This document shows positions 1 to 7,197 of a stretch of 42,456 nucleotides of DNA, piece by piece (position 1 is the stretch's first letter; every line of letters starts with the position of its first letter). The translations under genes and the position numbers were made by a program. The notes below the pieces were generated by a model. That model was not told the DNA's origin. It made no database searches and worked only from the letters and a program-made list of their open reading frames with translations. The DNA is taken from the NCBI GenBank assembly GCA_944324655.1, contig CALUXF010000015.1:1-42456 (forward strand). Reading direction: 5' to 3'. This DNA is from Candidatus Avelusimicrobium aviculae (GTDB taxonomy: Bacteria > Elusimicrobiota > Elusimicrobia > Elusimicrobiales > Elusimicrobiaceae).

Positions 1-14
1 AGAACCATTTTAAA

Positions 15-89
15 TGGTGCGCCCAACAGGAATCGAACTTGTATCTTCAGCTCCGCAGGCTGACACTCTATCCATTGAGCTATGGGCGC
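15..89 (-). tRNA. tRNA-Arg (anticodon GCG), CCA encoded
   Basis: Cloverleaf read on the minus strand. The acceptor GCGCCCA pairs with TGGGCGC, the D-arm carries GGATA with the A20 typical of tRNA-Arg, and the anticodon stem TCAGC/GCTGA closes the loop CTGCGGA, giving anticodon GCG (codons CGC/CGU). The variable loop is 4 bases and the T-loop is TTCGATT. The discriminator A and CCA are encoded (positions 15-18). The T-stem has one apparent A-C mismatch. GCG is not the usual bacterial CGN decoder, which is ACG (inosine). The isotype call rests on the anticodon and A20. Confidence 0.93.
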
Positions 90-121
90 GGAAATCTACC
101 TCAAATTCTTACTACCCAAAT

Positions 122-150
122 ATTTTAACATTTTTGTGTAGGGGTTTCAA
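122..150 (-). promoter_or_regulatory. promoter of tRNA-Arg
   Basis: On the minus strand: -35 TTGAAA (145-150), a 17-base spacer, and -10 TAAAAT (122-127) preceded by TG (extended -10). It lies about 33 bases upstream of the mature tRNA 5' end. Confidence 0.7.
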
Positions 151-230
151 GAAATCCTTTGGGAGGGTTTTTATCCCGCGGTGTTTCTATAAAATATTAT
201 AGCATTTCTGCCGGGAGCCGGGCGGGAAAC

Positions 231-239
231 TGGTATAAT
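231..239 (+). promoter_or_regulatory. extended -10 of the small Cys-rich gene (leaderless type)
   Basis: TGG followed by TATAAT (234-239). Exactly six bases separate the -10 from the ATG at 246, so the transcript would begin at or next to the start codon. No Shine-Dalgarno sequence is present. Confidence 0.55.
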
Positions 240-245
240 AAAAAT

Positions 246-392
246 ATGAAAGAAAATAATACAGGTACTTACATGTACGATAAAAAATTAGGCAAAATGG
301 TGAAAATATCTTCCTGCGTGCCTTCTGTTTCCAAGCAGGGAAAAGGACACGTTTGCCACGGGTGCTGCGGGCACTGCCGGCATGAAGATTAA
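246..392 (+). CDS. small Cys/His-rich protein, 48 aa, unknown
   Basis: I do not recognise this protein. It is basic and hydrophilic, with no signal peptide or membrane segment. The C-terminal third is packed with potential metal ligands: Cys 24, 37, 40, 41 and 44 and His 35, 38, 43 and 46, arranged as C-x2-CC-x2-C with interleaved histidines. That suggests binding of zinc, iron-sulfur or another soft metal, which is inference. The ATG at 246 was chosen because an extended -10 (TGG-TATAAT) ends six bases before it, so a leaderless mRNA is likely; an in-frame ATG at 273 is the alternative. Its 3' end overlaps the next gene by 11 bases, implying co-transcription and translational coupling with the membrane protein that follows. 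It could be a spurious ORF, but the promoter and the clustered Cys/His argue against that. Confidence 0.6.
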   Translation: MKENNTGTYMYDKKLGKMVKISSCVPSVSKQGKGHVCHGCCGHCRHED

Positions 393-1095
393 GTTATCCG
401 GGCAAAATTCCCTTTCTGCCGCCCGGGAGGCGCTGCGCGCTTGCCTGCGGTTTTTGCTGCAGGCGTTGACATGGGTTTTTTTGCCTCATATGTTGCTGGG
501 AGCCGTTATTTTTGTAACGGTGGGTATATCGGCATATCAAACCGGGAGGCCATGGCTGGCAAATGCCCCCATATTGCTTGGTTTATGGGCGGGAATCATT
601 TTTTTGATATGCGGTTCTTTTGCTTTTGTTTATGCGTTGCTGACGGCGGGTTTATTTGCTTTGCGCAGCGCCAGTGAACGGGTGGAAGATTTGTTATACG
701 GGCTGTTTGGGGCAGTAAAAGAACGAATTGCCGCTAAAATAGACAGTATGGACGAGGGACTGGCTAAAGACCAAGCCAAGTTATTACTGACTACCAACTT
801 GACTGAAGTGATAGCGGAGTTAAAAAAGTCCAATTTGCGCTCGGTTGCGGCAATGGCGGCCAATGTTTTTTTGGGGCTGGTGTCTTTTGCTGCCAAATCG
901 GTGTTAATAAAGAGGGTAATGGATGTTTCCGGTACGACCGTAAGCATGGGTTCTGTTTTTGCCAGCCGGGTTACATTGGTTGGGGCTATTTTTTTAAATA
1001 TGTCTTTGATTTGTACGGTTTTATTGTGGTTTTTATATTTTGTAGGGGTTTTAGTGTTTGGCAGCAGTATTTGGTTTGTTTTTATGGGAAAATAA
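382..1095 (+). CDS. integral membrane protein, 237 aa, unknown
   Basis: I do not recognise the family. Hydrophobic segments lie at about residues 25-50, 62-93, 155-172 and 195-230. An amphipathic, charged stretch at about 97-150, rich in Lys, Asp and Glu, probably lies in the cytoplasm or periplasm between membrane pairs. There is no cleavable signal peptide. The ATG at 382 overlaps the tail of the Cys-rich gene by 11 bases, and the stop at 1095 abuts the TPR gene, so all three look like one operon. The function may concern the envelope, but nothing in the sequence fixes it. Confidence 0.75.
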   Translation: MKIKLSGQNSLSAAREALRACLRFLLQALTWVFLPHMLLGAVIFVTVGISAYQTGRPWLANAPILLGLWAGIIFLICGSFAFVYALLTAGLFALRSASERVEDLLYGLFGAVKERIAAKIDSMDEGLAKDQAKLLLTTNLTEVIAELKKSNLRSVAAMAANVFLGLVSFAAKSVLIKRVMDVSGTTVSMGSVFASRVTLVGAIFLNMSLICTVLLWFLYFVGVLVFGSSIWFVFMGK

Positions 1096-1104
1096 TTGTT
1101 TAAT

Positions 1105-2271
1105 ATGAATATGTCTAAGATATGGTTTTCTGTGGTATGCGTGTGTTATGCGGCTTATGCGTTTGCGGCGGTGCCGTCCTTGGCGTCCGCCCAAGCGGAA
1201 AAAGATCCGGCCAAACAAATTAAAATGTTAAACAGCATTATTAAAAAATCACCCAAGCTGCGCAAGGCATACCACTTGCGGGCGGACGCGTACCGCGCCC
1301 AAGGCCGTTACAAACAGGCTATTGACGATTACACCAAAACCATTAAGTTGAGTCCTAAACTGTCATTTTCCTATTATGCGCGGGCGTTGGCGTATATGGA
1401 TATGGGCCGCTGGTCCTTAGCGGAAGATGATTTAACCAAAGCCATTTCACTTAACAAAAGCTACCGGGATTTTTATTTAAACCGCGCCCGTGTGGAAATG
1501 GAGCTTAAAAAATATGACGCGGCTGTGGCGGACTATCAAAAATATTTGGGCCGCCGCCGTGCTACGCCGGAGATTTCTTTGGCGCTGGCGCAGGCGTATA
1601 TCGGCGCGTATAAATATGATAAAGCCCGCAAAGAACTTGCCTCTCTTGCCAAGCGCACGCCGGACAGCCCGGAAATGCTCTTTTGGCAAGGCCGTATAGA
1701 ACAGCTTACCGGAAAGCCCGATGAGGCCGTTTCTTTTTACAGCAAAGCCGTCAACCGGGACGCTACCTACGCCCCCGCCTATTTGCGCCGGGCGGATACG
1801 TTTAAAGAAATGGGGGATTTAGAGGCCGCCCTGGAAGATTTTACCACGCTGATTACGCTGGACTCCAAGGACGCTACCTATTACAACCGCCGCGGTTTGG
1901 TATATGAAGAAATGAAAAACTTTACCAAAGCGGTGGAAGATTATAACAAAGCCATAGAGTTAAACCCCAAATGGTCCATTCCGTACAATAACCGCGGTTT
2001 TGCGTATATGAATTTAAAGAAGTGGAAACAAGCCAAAGAAGATTTGGAAGCGTCTATTCGTTTAGAGTCTTCCGCCCCTACGCCTTACATTAATTTGGCG
2101 GGGGTTTATTGGCTTAGCGCAAAAGATAAAAAAAATACCTATCAAAATTTGGAAAAAGCCATTAAACATAATTTCCGCAATTTTGATTCTTTATACGATG
2201 AAGACCAAAAAGGCTGGATGTTTAAAGACATTAACAAAACGGCCGAGTTTCGCGCCATTATGTACCGCTAA
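1105..2271 (+). CDS. secreted TPR-repeat protein, 388 aa
   Basis: The N-terminus is a signal peptide of about 25-30 residues ending near Ala-Ser-Ala-Gln. It is followed by eight or nine tetratricopeptide repeats of 34 residues, with the usual small/aromatic pattern (for example YYNRRGLVYEEM and YNKAIELNPKW). TPR arrays are protein-protein scaffolds, and with an export signal this one would act in the periplasm or at the outer membrane. The frame is open from a TTG at 1096 directly after the upstream stop, but ATGs at 1105 and 1111 fit the signal peptide better. No strong ribosome site is seen, so coupling to the preceding gene is likely. It converges on the YqaA-like gene, with the two stop codons overlapping by 4 bases. 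The interaction partner is unknown. Confidence 0.88.
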   Translation: MNMSKIWFSVVCVCYAAYAFAAVPSLASAQAEKDPAKQIKMLNSIIKKSPKLRKAYHLRADAYRAQGRYKQAIDDYTKTIKLSPKLSFSYYARALAYMDMGRWSLAEDDLTKAISLNKSYRDFYLNRARVEMELKKYDAAVADYQKYLGRRRATPEISLALAQAYIGAYKYDKARKELASLAKRTPDSPEMLFWQGRIEQLTGKPDEAVSFYSKAVNRDATYAPAYLRRADTFKEMGDLEAALEDFTTLITLDSKDATYYNRRGLVYEEMKNFTKAVEDYNKAIELNPKWSIPYNNRGFAYMNLKKWKQAKEDLEASIRLESSAPTPYINLAGVYWLSAKDKKNTYQNLEKAIKHNFRNFDSLYDEDQKGWMFKDINKTAEFRAIMYR

Positions 2272-2696
2272 ATCCCGCTTTTCCACGCCAAAAACAGCCA
2301 CCAAATCATGATATAACGTACCCCCTTGCCCACGGTAACCAACGGCAAAAATACCCGCATAGGCACGTTTAATATGCCCGCGGCGGCGGTAAGAGGGTCT
2401 CCTATTACGGGGGCCCAGGCAAAAAGAAGCGTCCACCGGCCGTAACGGTTAAAGGTGCGCTGGGCTTTTTGAAGTTGTTGATCGGAAAACGGAAACCACT
2501 TTTTATGGCATAAAGAAGAAGCCCACTTTCCCAGCCACCAGTTTACCCAAGCTCCCAATACGTTGCCTGCGGTGGCGCAGAGTATCAGCGCCCAGGCGGG
2601 CCAATTTCCGGTGTATAACTGCCACCACAGAATTCCTTCGGATTGGGCTGGCAACAAGGTGGCGGCTAAAAAAGAGGCAAAAAATAAAATGACCAT
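2268..2696 (-). CDS. YqaA-like small membrane protein (DedA/VTT-related), 142 aa
   Basis: A multi-spanning membrane protein with the look of the YqaA/SNARE-associated (VTT, DedA-like) family: an early hydrophobic helix, a Gly/Ala-rich segment followed by a Trp-rich stretch (NWWLGKW), a Phe-x-Arg-Tyr-Gly-Arg loop and a Gly-Asp-Pro-Leu-Thr loop before the next helix. DedA-type proteins are linked to lipid-carrier recycling and proton-dependent homeostasis; the role here is inferred from family only. The frame is open to 2744, but the ATG at 2696 has AAAAGGA eight bases upstream and starts just after the glycosylase stop, so I use it. It probably forms an operon with the upstream glycosylase gene. 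Confidence 0.8.
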   Translation of the reverse strand: MVILFFASFLAATLLPAQSEGILWWQLYTGNWPAWALILCATAGNVLGAWVNWWLGKWASSLCHKKWFPFSDQQLQKAQRTFNRYGRWTLLFAWAPVIGDPLTAAAGILNVPMRVFLPLVTVGKGVRYIMIWWLFLAWKSGI

Positions 2697-2710
2697 GTTA
2701 TTATGTCCTT

Positions 2711-3202
2711 TTATACACAGGCTTGTTGGAGGGCGCTTTTCCATATAGCCAGCTTTTGCGGGTAAGAGAGAGCCGCGTTTGCCGGGCTGGTGGAAGGCAG
2801 CAAAAGATATGTTTTTCCGGGTATTTGCCCAAAATGGCGGACAAAAAGTTGATGTGCGGCCTGCCCGTTAAAAAGCAATGTCTTCACCGTGGGGTATTGT
2901 TTAAACAAACGGATAAAATCGTTTGGTTTCCCGTCCCGGATATGGGCGTCTAAGCTGCCGCTTCGGCGGCAGGCGGCTAGGGTGTCCCACAACGCGCCGC
3001 CGTGCTGAAGCAAAGTTTGCAGTTTGTCCGCATAGTCTGCCGGGGCCCGGCCCGGGGCAAAAACGTCAAAAATAATAGGCCAAAAAGCGTTGTGTTTATA
3101 GGCGTAATATTCCTGCGCCTCCAGAGAGGCTTTTCCCGGCATACTGCCTATTATCATAAACCGGCTTTGCGGGGTTATTACCGGCGGAAAGCTTTTTAAC
3201 AT
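2711..3202 (-). CDS. DNA-deoxyinosine (hypoxanthine)-type glycosylase, uracil-DNA glycosylase superfamily
   Basis: 163 aa. The N-terminal motif GSMPGKASLEAQEYYA followed by NAFW matches the family-6 (HDG) branch of the uracil-DNA glycosylase superfamily, which excises hypoxanthine formed by adenine deamination and starts base-excision repair. The C-terminal LLPSTSPANA motif is the second active-site loop (SPAN signature) of this branch. The length is normal for the family. A TATAAT box (3211-3216) stands 8 bases before the ATG with no Shine-Dalgarno, so the mRNA would have almost no leader. The YqaA-like gene follows 14 bases downstream. Activity on uracil or other deaminated bases is possible. 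Fold confidence is high, substrate confidence moderate. Confidence 0.88.
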   Translation of the reverse strand: MLKSFPPVITPQSRFMIIGSMPGKASLEAQEYYAYKHNAFWPIIFDVFAPGRAPADYADKLQTLLQHGGALWDTLAACRRSGSLDAHIRDGKPNDFIRLFKQYPTVKTLLFNGQAAHQLFVRHFGQIPGKTYLLLPSTSPANAALSYPQKLAIWKSALQQACV

Positions 3203-3210
3203 ATGGTTAA

Positions 3211-3241
3211 ATTATATGAAAGTTTTTAAAATTGCTACAAT
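3211..3241. promoter_or_regulatory. divergent -10 boxes between glycosylase and DUF2207 genes
   Basis: The minus strand reads TATAAT at 3211-3216, 8 bases before the glycosylase ATG. The plus strand reads TGC-TACAAT (-10 at 3236-3241, extended), about 28 bases before the DUF2207 start, which has its own GGGGGAAAG ribosome site. Confidence 0.5.
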
Positions 3242-3269
3242 AAAACCAATAGTTCAAAAGGGGGAAAGC

Positions 3270-5048
3270 ATGAAGAAACTTCTTTTTGCCGTTTTGTTTG
3301 CGTTTTTTTCCTGCGGCGCATGGGCGCAGGAGCGCATTACGCAGTTTGCGTCTAACGTGCGTGTGGATAACCAAGGCACCGCTTTGGTGCAGGAGGAAAT
3401 ATCTGTTGTGGCGCAACATCAAAACATTCGCCGCGGCATTTATCGGGATTTGCCTAATAGTTCCAAAGTGCCGGTGGAAGTATTGTCTTTGGAAATGGAC
3501 GGAGCGCCGCATCCGTTTTTTATAGAAAAACACAAAGATTTCCTGCGCGTTAATTTTGGGGACGATCATTTCATCCCCCGCGGGCCGCACACCTATCGTT
3601 TGACCTATATGATGAAAAATGTGGTGCGCTTTTTCCCAGAGTATGACGAGTTTTACTGGAACGTCACCGGAAATGGGTGGGTTTTTCCTATAGAACGCGC
3701 GGTTTTTGAGTTGGACCTTCCGCAAGGTGCCCAGGCCGATGAGGGGCGTATATCCTCTTATATCGGGTATTATGGGCAGAAAGGCTATCCGGCCGTGCGG
3801 GAAAATTTACAGTTTTGGACGCCTTCCCCTTTAGCGCCCCGCCAAGGGCTTACGGTGGCCGTCCCGTGGCAAAAAGGCGTGGTGGAACCCCCGGCGCTGG
3901 GCTGGTGGCAGCGCAATGAGCAAAACGTGGTGTTTGGCATTGTTTTAGCGGTTATTTTGTTATTATGGGGGTTTTATTACGTCAGCTGGCGCCGGGTGGG
4001 CAAAGACCCGGACGCGCGGGTTATCCGCTTGTTTGATCCGCCGGAAGGCTTTTCTGCCGTTATGACGAATTATGTGTATTATATGGGCATGTCTAACTCT
4101 TCGTTGGCGGTATGCATTACCAGCTTGGCGGTAAAAGGCGCGTTGGAAATAAAAGAAGACACTTCTTTTGTTTCCGGTACCAAATACACGCTGACATTAA
4201 AGAATAAAGACGCGGATATGTTGTCTTTGGAAGAAAAGGCCGTACTTGACACAATATTTGCCCACGGCCGAACAGAGGTGCAGATGGGCATGGCCTCCCG
4301 CTTTATATTTAAAGAAGCGCAGCTTGGTTTATCCAAATGTCTGCAGCAACGGGGCGGCAAACAGTATTTTGTGTTTAACTGGAAATACAATTTAGCCACG
4401 CTGGCGGCTTTAGGTGTTCTGTTGTTAGTGGGGGGAATTAGCAATCCTTCCATAGCGGCGGCAATGCTTGGGGTGTTTATTACGGCGGTCACTTATATTT
4501 GGGCCAACGCGCGCCGAAAAACCGTTTTGGGCACGTTGGGAGCGGTAGCTATTCTATTTATGTTAGGCGTATTTGTCCGCGCGGTGTTAGAAGAAACGGC
4601 TTATCCGCTTCCCGTATGGTTAGGAATTATGCTGGTTAGTATTTCCGGCGGTTTTTTTGCCTGCTGGATACAAAGCTATACCAAGCAGGGCCGCCTTATT
4701 ATGGACCAAATAGAAGGCTTTAAGGAGTACTTGGAAATTGGGGAAGGGGGACGGGTGGAAATGTCTAACCCGGCGCAGGCGGCGCAAGTGTTTTGCGATT
4801 ATTTGCCCTATGCCTATGCGTTGGGCGTACAAAGCAAATGGCTGAAGGCCTTTAAAAAACATATGGACGAGGCCGTCCTCACTCAAGCTATACACAGCCG
4901 CGGGTTGATGTTACGCAATGTGGGGATGTTAAGCTCCGTGGTGTCTGGTTTTACGGCGGCGGTCAATCAGTCGTCCGGTTCCAGCGGTTCGGGCGGAAGC
5001 GGTTTCTCCGGCGGCGGTTTTGGCGGCGGAGGCGGCGGAGGCCGTTAG
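3270..5048 (+). CDS. DUF2207 family membrane protein with Gly-rich tail, 592 aa
   Basis: Residues 1-19 form a signal peptide cut before Gln-Glu-Arg. The extracytoplasmic N-terminal domain (about 20-210) has the DUF2207 pattern: early Val-Arg-Val-Asp, then Arg-Arg-Gly-Ile-Tyr-Arg-Asp-Leu and a Trp-Asn-Val-Thr-Gly-x-Gly-Trp core. It is followed by a membrane helix at about 215-238, a cytoplasmic region and two to three further helices (about 390-470). The tail is glycine/serine-rich, with runs of Gly ending in Gly-Arg. The function of DUF2207 is unknown; in other bacteria these proteins are often encoded near LemA proteins, and this window has two lemA genes, though 34 kb away. The ATG at 3270 was chosen over 3216 because AAAGGGGGAAAG precedes it and it gives a proper signal peptide. 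Confidence 0.88.
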   Translation: MKKLLFAVLFAFFSCGAWAQERITQFASNVRVDNQGTALVQEEISVVAQHQNIRRGIYRDLPNSSKVPVEVLSLEMDGAPHPFFIEKHKDFLRVNFGDDHFIPRGPHTYRLTYMMKNVVRFFPEYDEFYWNVTGNGWVFPIERAVFELDLPQGAQADEGRISSYIGYYGQKGYPAVRENLQFWTPSPLAPRQGLTVAVPWQKGVVEPPALGWWQRNEQNVVFGIVLAVILLLWGFYYVSWRRVGKDPDARVIRLFDPPEGFSAVMTNYVYYMGMSNSSLAVCITSLAVKGALEIKEDTSFVSGTKYTLTLKNKDADMLSLEEKAVLDTIFAHGRTEVQMGMASRFIFKEAQLGLSKCLQQRGGKQYFVFNWKYNLATLAALGVLLLVGGISNPSIAAAMLGVFITAVTYIWANARRKTVLGTLGAVAILFMLGVFVRAVLEETAYPLPVWLGIMLVSISGGFFACWIQSYTKQGRLIMDQIEGFKEYLEIGEGGRVEMSNPAQAAQVFCDYLPYAYALGVQSKWLKAFKKHMDEAVLTQAIHSRGLMLRNVGMLSSVVSGFTAAVNQSSGSSGSGGSGFSGGGFGGGGGGGR

Positions 5049-5057
5049 GTAAATTTT

Positions 5058-5090
5058 AAACCCCGGGTTTTTGCGTAAACCCGGGGTTTT
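5058..5090. terminator. bidirectional intrinsic terminator
   Basis: A 13-bp stem, AAACCCCGGGTTT / AAACCCGGGGTTT, with a 6-base loop. It has T-rich tails on both strands and sits between the convergent DUF2207 and C_GCAxxG genes. Confidence 0.85.
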
Positions 5091-5115
5091 ATATATTCAT
5101 CACTTGAAGCGATTG

Positions 5116-5583
5116 TTAATTGTCCGCTTGTTTTTCTTCCTGCTCTTTTAAGTATTCTTCCAGCAGGCGCGCGGCGCAGCCTACCTTTTCCACACAGGGG
5201 CGCACTTTGTAATATTCGGGCGTTCTGGGGGAAGGAACCGGGGACCCTTCCGGCTTGGAAAGGCCCAATAATTCCCGGCAGATGATAGAGCCGTTTTCTT
5301 CTTTAAACCGGCGCACCAATTCCTGCACGCGGGCATACATTTGGGCTTTATGTTCGGGGGCGGCGTCCGCCTGGCCGTATTTCAACCCCAGCGCCATTAA
5401 CATGCCGCTTACCGCGCCGCATGTCTCACGCAAACGTCCAATGCCGCCGCCAAAAGGCAGGGCCAGTTTTAGGGCGGTTTGTTCATCCAGCCCTAATTCT
5501 TTGGCATAAGCGCCTAATACGGCTTGGGAACAGGCATGCCCTTTTAAAAAAAGTTGCTTGGCTTCTTCTTCGTGTTTTGTCAT
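5116..5583 (-). CDS. C_GCAxxG_C_C family putative redox protein, 155 aa
   Basis: The protein matches the C_GCAxxG_C_C family. Cys18 follows Gly-His-Ala (HACSQAV), Gly-Gly-Gly-Ile-Gly lies at 45-49, Cys55 sits in ETCGAVSGMLMALGL, Cys102 in CRELLG, and Cys130 and Cys136 in a C-x5-C pair. The conserved cysteines suggest a metal or redox centre; no reaction is established for the family, which is common in anaerobes. It is a single gene with its own promoter: TATAAT (5590-5595) ends six bases before the ATG and no ribosome site is seen, so a leaderless transcript is likely. It ends at the shared bidirectional terminator. Confidence 0.87.
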   Translation of the reverse strand: MTKHEEEAKQLFLKGHACSQAVLGAYAKELGLDEQTALKLALPFGGGIGRLRETCGAVSGMLMALGLKYGQADAAPEHKAQMYARVQELVRRFKEENGSIICRELLGLSKPEGSPVPSPRTPEYYKVRPCVEKVGCAARLLEEYLKEQEEKQADN

Positions 5584-5589
5584 ATATAA

Positions 5590-5595
5590 ATTATA
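5590..5595 (-). promoter_or_regulatory. -10 box of the C_GCAxxG gene (leaderless type)
   Basis: TATAAT on the minus strand, with six bases between the box and the ATG at 5583. Confidence 0.55.
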
Positions 5596-5682
5596 TAAAT
5601 AATTAAATATTTCTTTCCTTGGTATACCGATAAAATGCTATGATAATAAAAAATAAAAATAAAACTAGATGAGGTTATTATT

Positions 5683-5916
5683 ATGAAAAAAATCATGATG
5701 TTACTTGCTGTATTAGCCAGCGCCGGTTTATTAGCCGCCTGCGGCAATGCCGCCCAGGAAGACGCTGTCCCGGTGGAAGAAGCTGTTGCGGTGGAAGAAG
5801 TGGAAGTTATTCCCGCTGAAGAATCTGCTGCCGCTGAAGAAGCCGCGCCTGCCGAAGAAGCCGCGCCTGCTGAAGAAGCCGCCGCTCCGGCTGAACAACC
5901 GGCCGCCGCACAGTAA
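5683..5916 (+). CDS. small acidic lipoprotein, 77 aa
   Basis: The N-terminus is a lipoprotein signal: MKK, a hydrophobic core and the lipobox Leu-Ala-Ala-Cys with Cys20 as the acylated residue. The mature part is almost wholly Glu, Ala, Pro and Val, built of degenerate repeats around Pro-Ala-Glu-Glu-Ala-Ala. It is thus a low-complexity acidic chain tethered to a membrane, probably a spacer or surface/periplasmic polyanion, with no catalytic domain. A GAGG site precedes the ATG, and a TATGAT -10-like box lies at 5639-5644. An intrinsic terminator follows. Function unknown. Confidence 0.82.
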   Translation: MKKIMMLLAVLASAGLLAACGNAAQEDAVPVEEAVAVEEVEVIPAEESAAAEEAAPAEEAAPAEEAAAPAEQPAAAQ

Positions 5917-5940
5917 TCTGATAAGGCGGATTGTTGATTG

Positions 5941-5966
5941 CGCCCCGCAAGGGGCGTTTATATTTT
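5941..5966 (+). terminator. intrinsic terminator of the small lipoprotein gene
   Basis: Stem CGCCCC / GGGGCG with loop GCAA, followed by TTTATATTTT. The T-tract overlaps the likely -10 (TATATT, 5959-5964) of the ogt gene. Confidence 0.75.
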
Positions 5967-5972
5967 AAAATA

Positions 5973-6431
5973 ATGTCTAATGTTTGTTATTTAGGTACAC
6001 CGTGCGGCTGGCTGAAGATAGAGGATGACGGAAAGTTCCTTCTTTCTGTTCATTTTACGCCGGCACCCCAACAACCCCAAGGGGAAGTTTCCTTTGTGGG
6101 AAGCCGGGCCGTGCGCCAGTTAAAAGCTTATTTTGAGGGGAAGCGTCCCCTTTTTGATTTGCCGTTGGCCCCGGCCGGCACGCCCTTTCAGCAGGCGGTA
6201 TGGCGGCAGTTAAGCCGCATTCCGTATGGGCAAACGCGTACCTACGCGCAAATAGCCGCCGCTGTTGGGAGGCCCAAAGCGGCCCGCGCGGTGGGCCATG
6301 CTTGCCATGTAAACCCGTGGGGTATTGTTATCCCCTGCCACCGGGTGGTGGGCGCGGCGGGTAAATTAACCGGGTATGCCGGCGGCATAGATAAAAAACA
6401 ATGGCTTTTGGCGTGGGAACAAAACAGTTAG
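5973..6431 (+). CDS. ogt: methylated-DNA--protein-cysteine methyltransferase
   Basis: Suicide repair protein that moves the methyl group from O6-methylguanine in DNA to its own cysteine. The acceptor motif IPCHRVV contains Cys122. The helix-turn-helix region before it (YGQTRTYAQIA and RAVGHACHVNP) and the Asn-Pro hinge are intact. At 152 aa it is the usual length for Ogt-type single-domain enzymes. A TTG at 5931 would extend the frame, but the ATG at 5973 starts the conserved domain; TATATT stands 8 bases before it and no ribosome site is visible. Its stop overlaps the AlkD-like gene's stop by 4 bases, so two alkylation-repair genes converge tail to tail. Confidence 0.93.
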   Translation: MSNVCYLGTPCGWLKIEDDGKFLLSVHFTPAPQQPQGEVSFVGSRAVRQLKAYFEGKRPLFDLPLAPAGTPFQQAVWRQLSRIPYGQTRTYAQIAAAVGRPKAARAVGHACHVNPWGIVIPCHRVVGAAGKLTGYAGGIDKKQWLLAWEQNS

Positions 6432-7120
6432 GCCGCCGGGCGTTTTAGCGCCTTGGCTTGCTTTTTGACGTCTTGGGAAATACGGAAGGATTCGTTTATT
6501 TTTTGTATGGCTTTGTTGTGGGTAAAGGCGTCTAATTTGTTGTTTCTTAGAAAAGAAAGAGTTTCTTTTGGCATTCGGGCGCATAACACGCTAAGCGCCC
6601 AGGCAACGGCCATTTTGGCGTAAAAACCGTTTGCCCGGCTGGCATTTAGCAAAGGAAACAGCTCTTTGGCAAAAGGGCCTTGGGTAAAATGCGCCAAGGC
6701 GGTTACCGCGGCAAAACGGAAATAATATTCCCGCCTGTCTTTAAAATAGGGGGCCAGCAAGGCCCAGGTTTCCTGCGGAAAACGTTGGGCGATTTTCAGA
6801 CTGGTGCAAAAGCTGTCGCACACGCTCCAGCAATTTATTTTGGGGATGAACTGTTTTATCAGCGGAAACACCGTTTCCGGCTCCGGTTTTAACGCCCCTA
6901 TAATCATGCCTTGCAGCATACGCTCCTCAAATGTTTCATCCGTAAGCAAATTTAAGGCTTCTTTGCCGTGTTGGCGGGCCAGCTCTTTGGCCAGTTTGCG
7001 CAAGGACGGCAGGCGCACACCCAGCATGGGCGTTTTTAATCCGGGCAATAAAGCGGAGCTGAACTTCCGGTATTTGGGGTCCGCCAAGGCGGTTAGGCGT
7101 TTTTTGAGGACAGTATCCAT
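6428..7120 (-). CDS. AlkD-like DNA alkylation repair protein (HEAT-repeat glycosylase)
   Basis: 230 aa, all-helical, with the AlkD signature: an early Gly-Val-Arg-x-Pro-x-Leu-Arg-x-Leu-Ala-Lys, then a WSVCDSFC segment, an REYYFRFAAV helix and the terminal helix starting near NKAIQKINES. AlkD removes positively charged alkylated bases such as N7-methylguanine and N3-methyladenine. The conserved Trp-x-x-x-Asp and the Arg of the Tyr-x-Arg-Arg-type helix look present. TGC-TATAAT (7127-7132) ends six bases before the ATG with no ribosome site, so the mRNA is probably leaderless. The gene converges on ogt with a 4-base overlap. Confidence 0.88.
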   Translation of the reverse strand: MDTVLKKRLTALADPKYRKFSSALLPGLKTPMLGVRLPSLRKLAKELARQHGKEALNLLTDETFEERMLQGMIIGALKPEPETVFPLIKQFIPKINCWSVCDSFCTSLKIAQRFPQETWALLAPYFKDRREYYFRFAAVTALAHFTQGPFAKELFPLLNASRANGFYAKMAVAWALSVLCARMPKETLSFLRNNKLDAFTHNKAIQKINESFRISQDVKKQAKALKRPAA

Positions 7121-7126
7121 AAATAG

Positions 7127-7135
7127 ATTATAGCA
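7127..7135 (-). promoter_or_regulatory. extended -10 of the AlkD-like gene (leaderless type)
   Basis: TGC-TATAAT on the minus strand, with six bases between the box and the ATG at 7120. Confidence 0.6.
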
Positions 7136-7159
7136 GAGGGAGCCCGAGGGGGAAAATAG

Positions 7160-7165
7160 TATAAT
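7160..7165 (+). promoter_or_regulatory. -10 box of the methyltransferase/MFS operon
   Basis: TATAAT 32 bases before the ATG at 7198. The leader contains the ribosome site GAGAGAGG (7181-7188). Confidence 0.5.
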
Positions 7166-7197
7166 AAATTATTCTGAGTTGAGAGAGGTATTTGTAT

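Noticed and set aside
14-202. 62-codon frame across tRNA-Arg
   Set aside because: Covers a tRNA gene and its promoter on the other strand.
3207-3725. 172-codon open frame opposite the DUF2207 gene
   Set aside because: Antisense to a well-supported gene with a signal peptide and promoter; the translation is basic and featureless.
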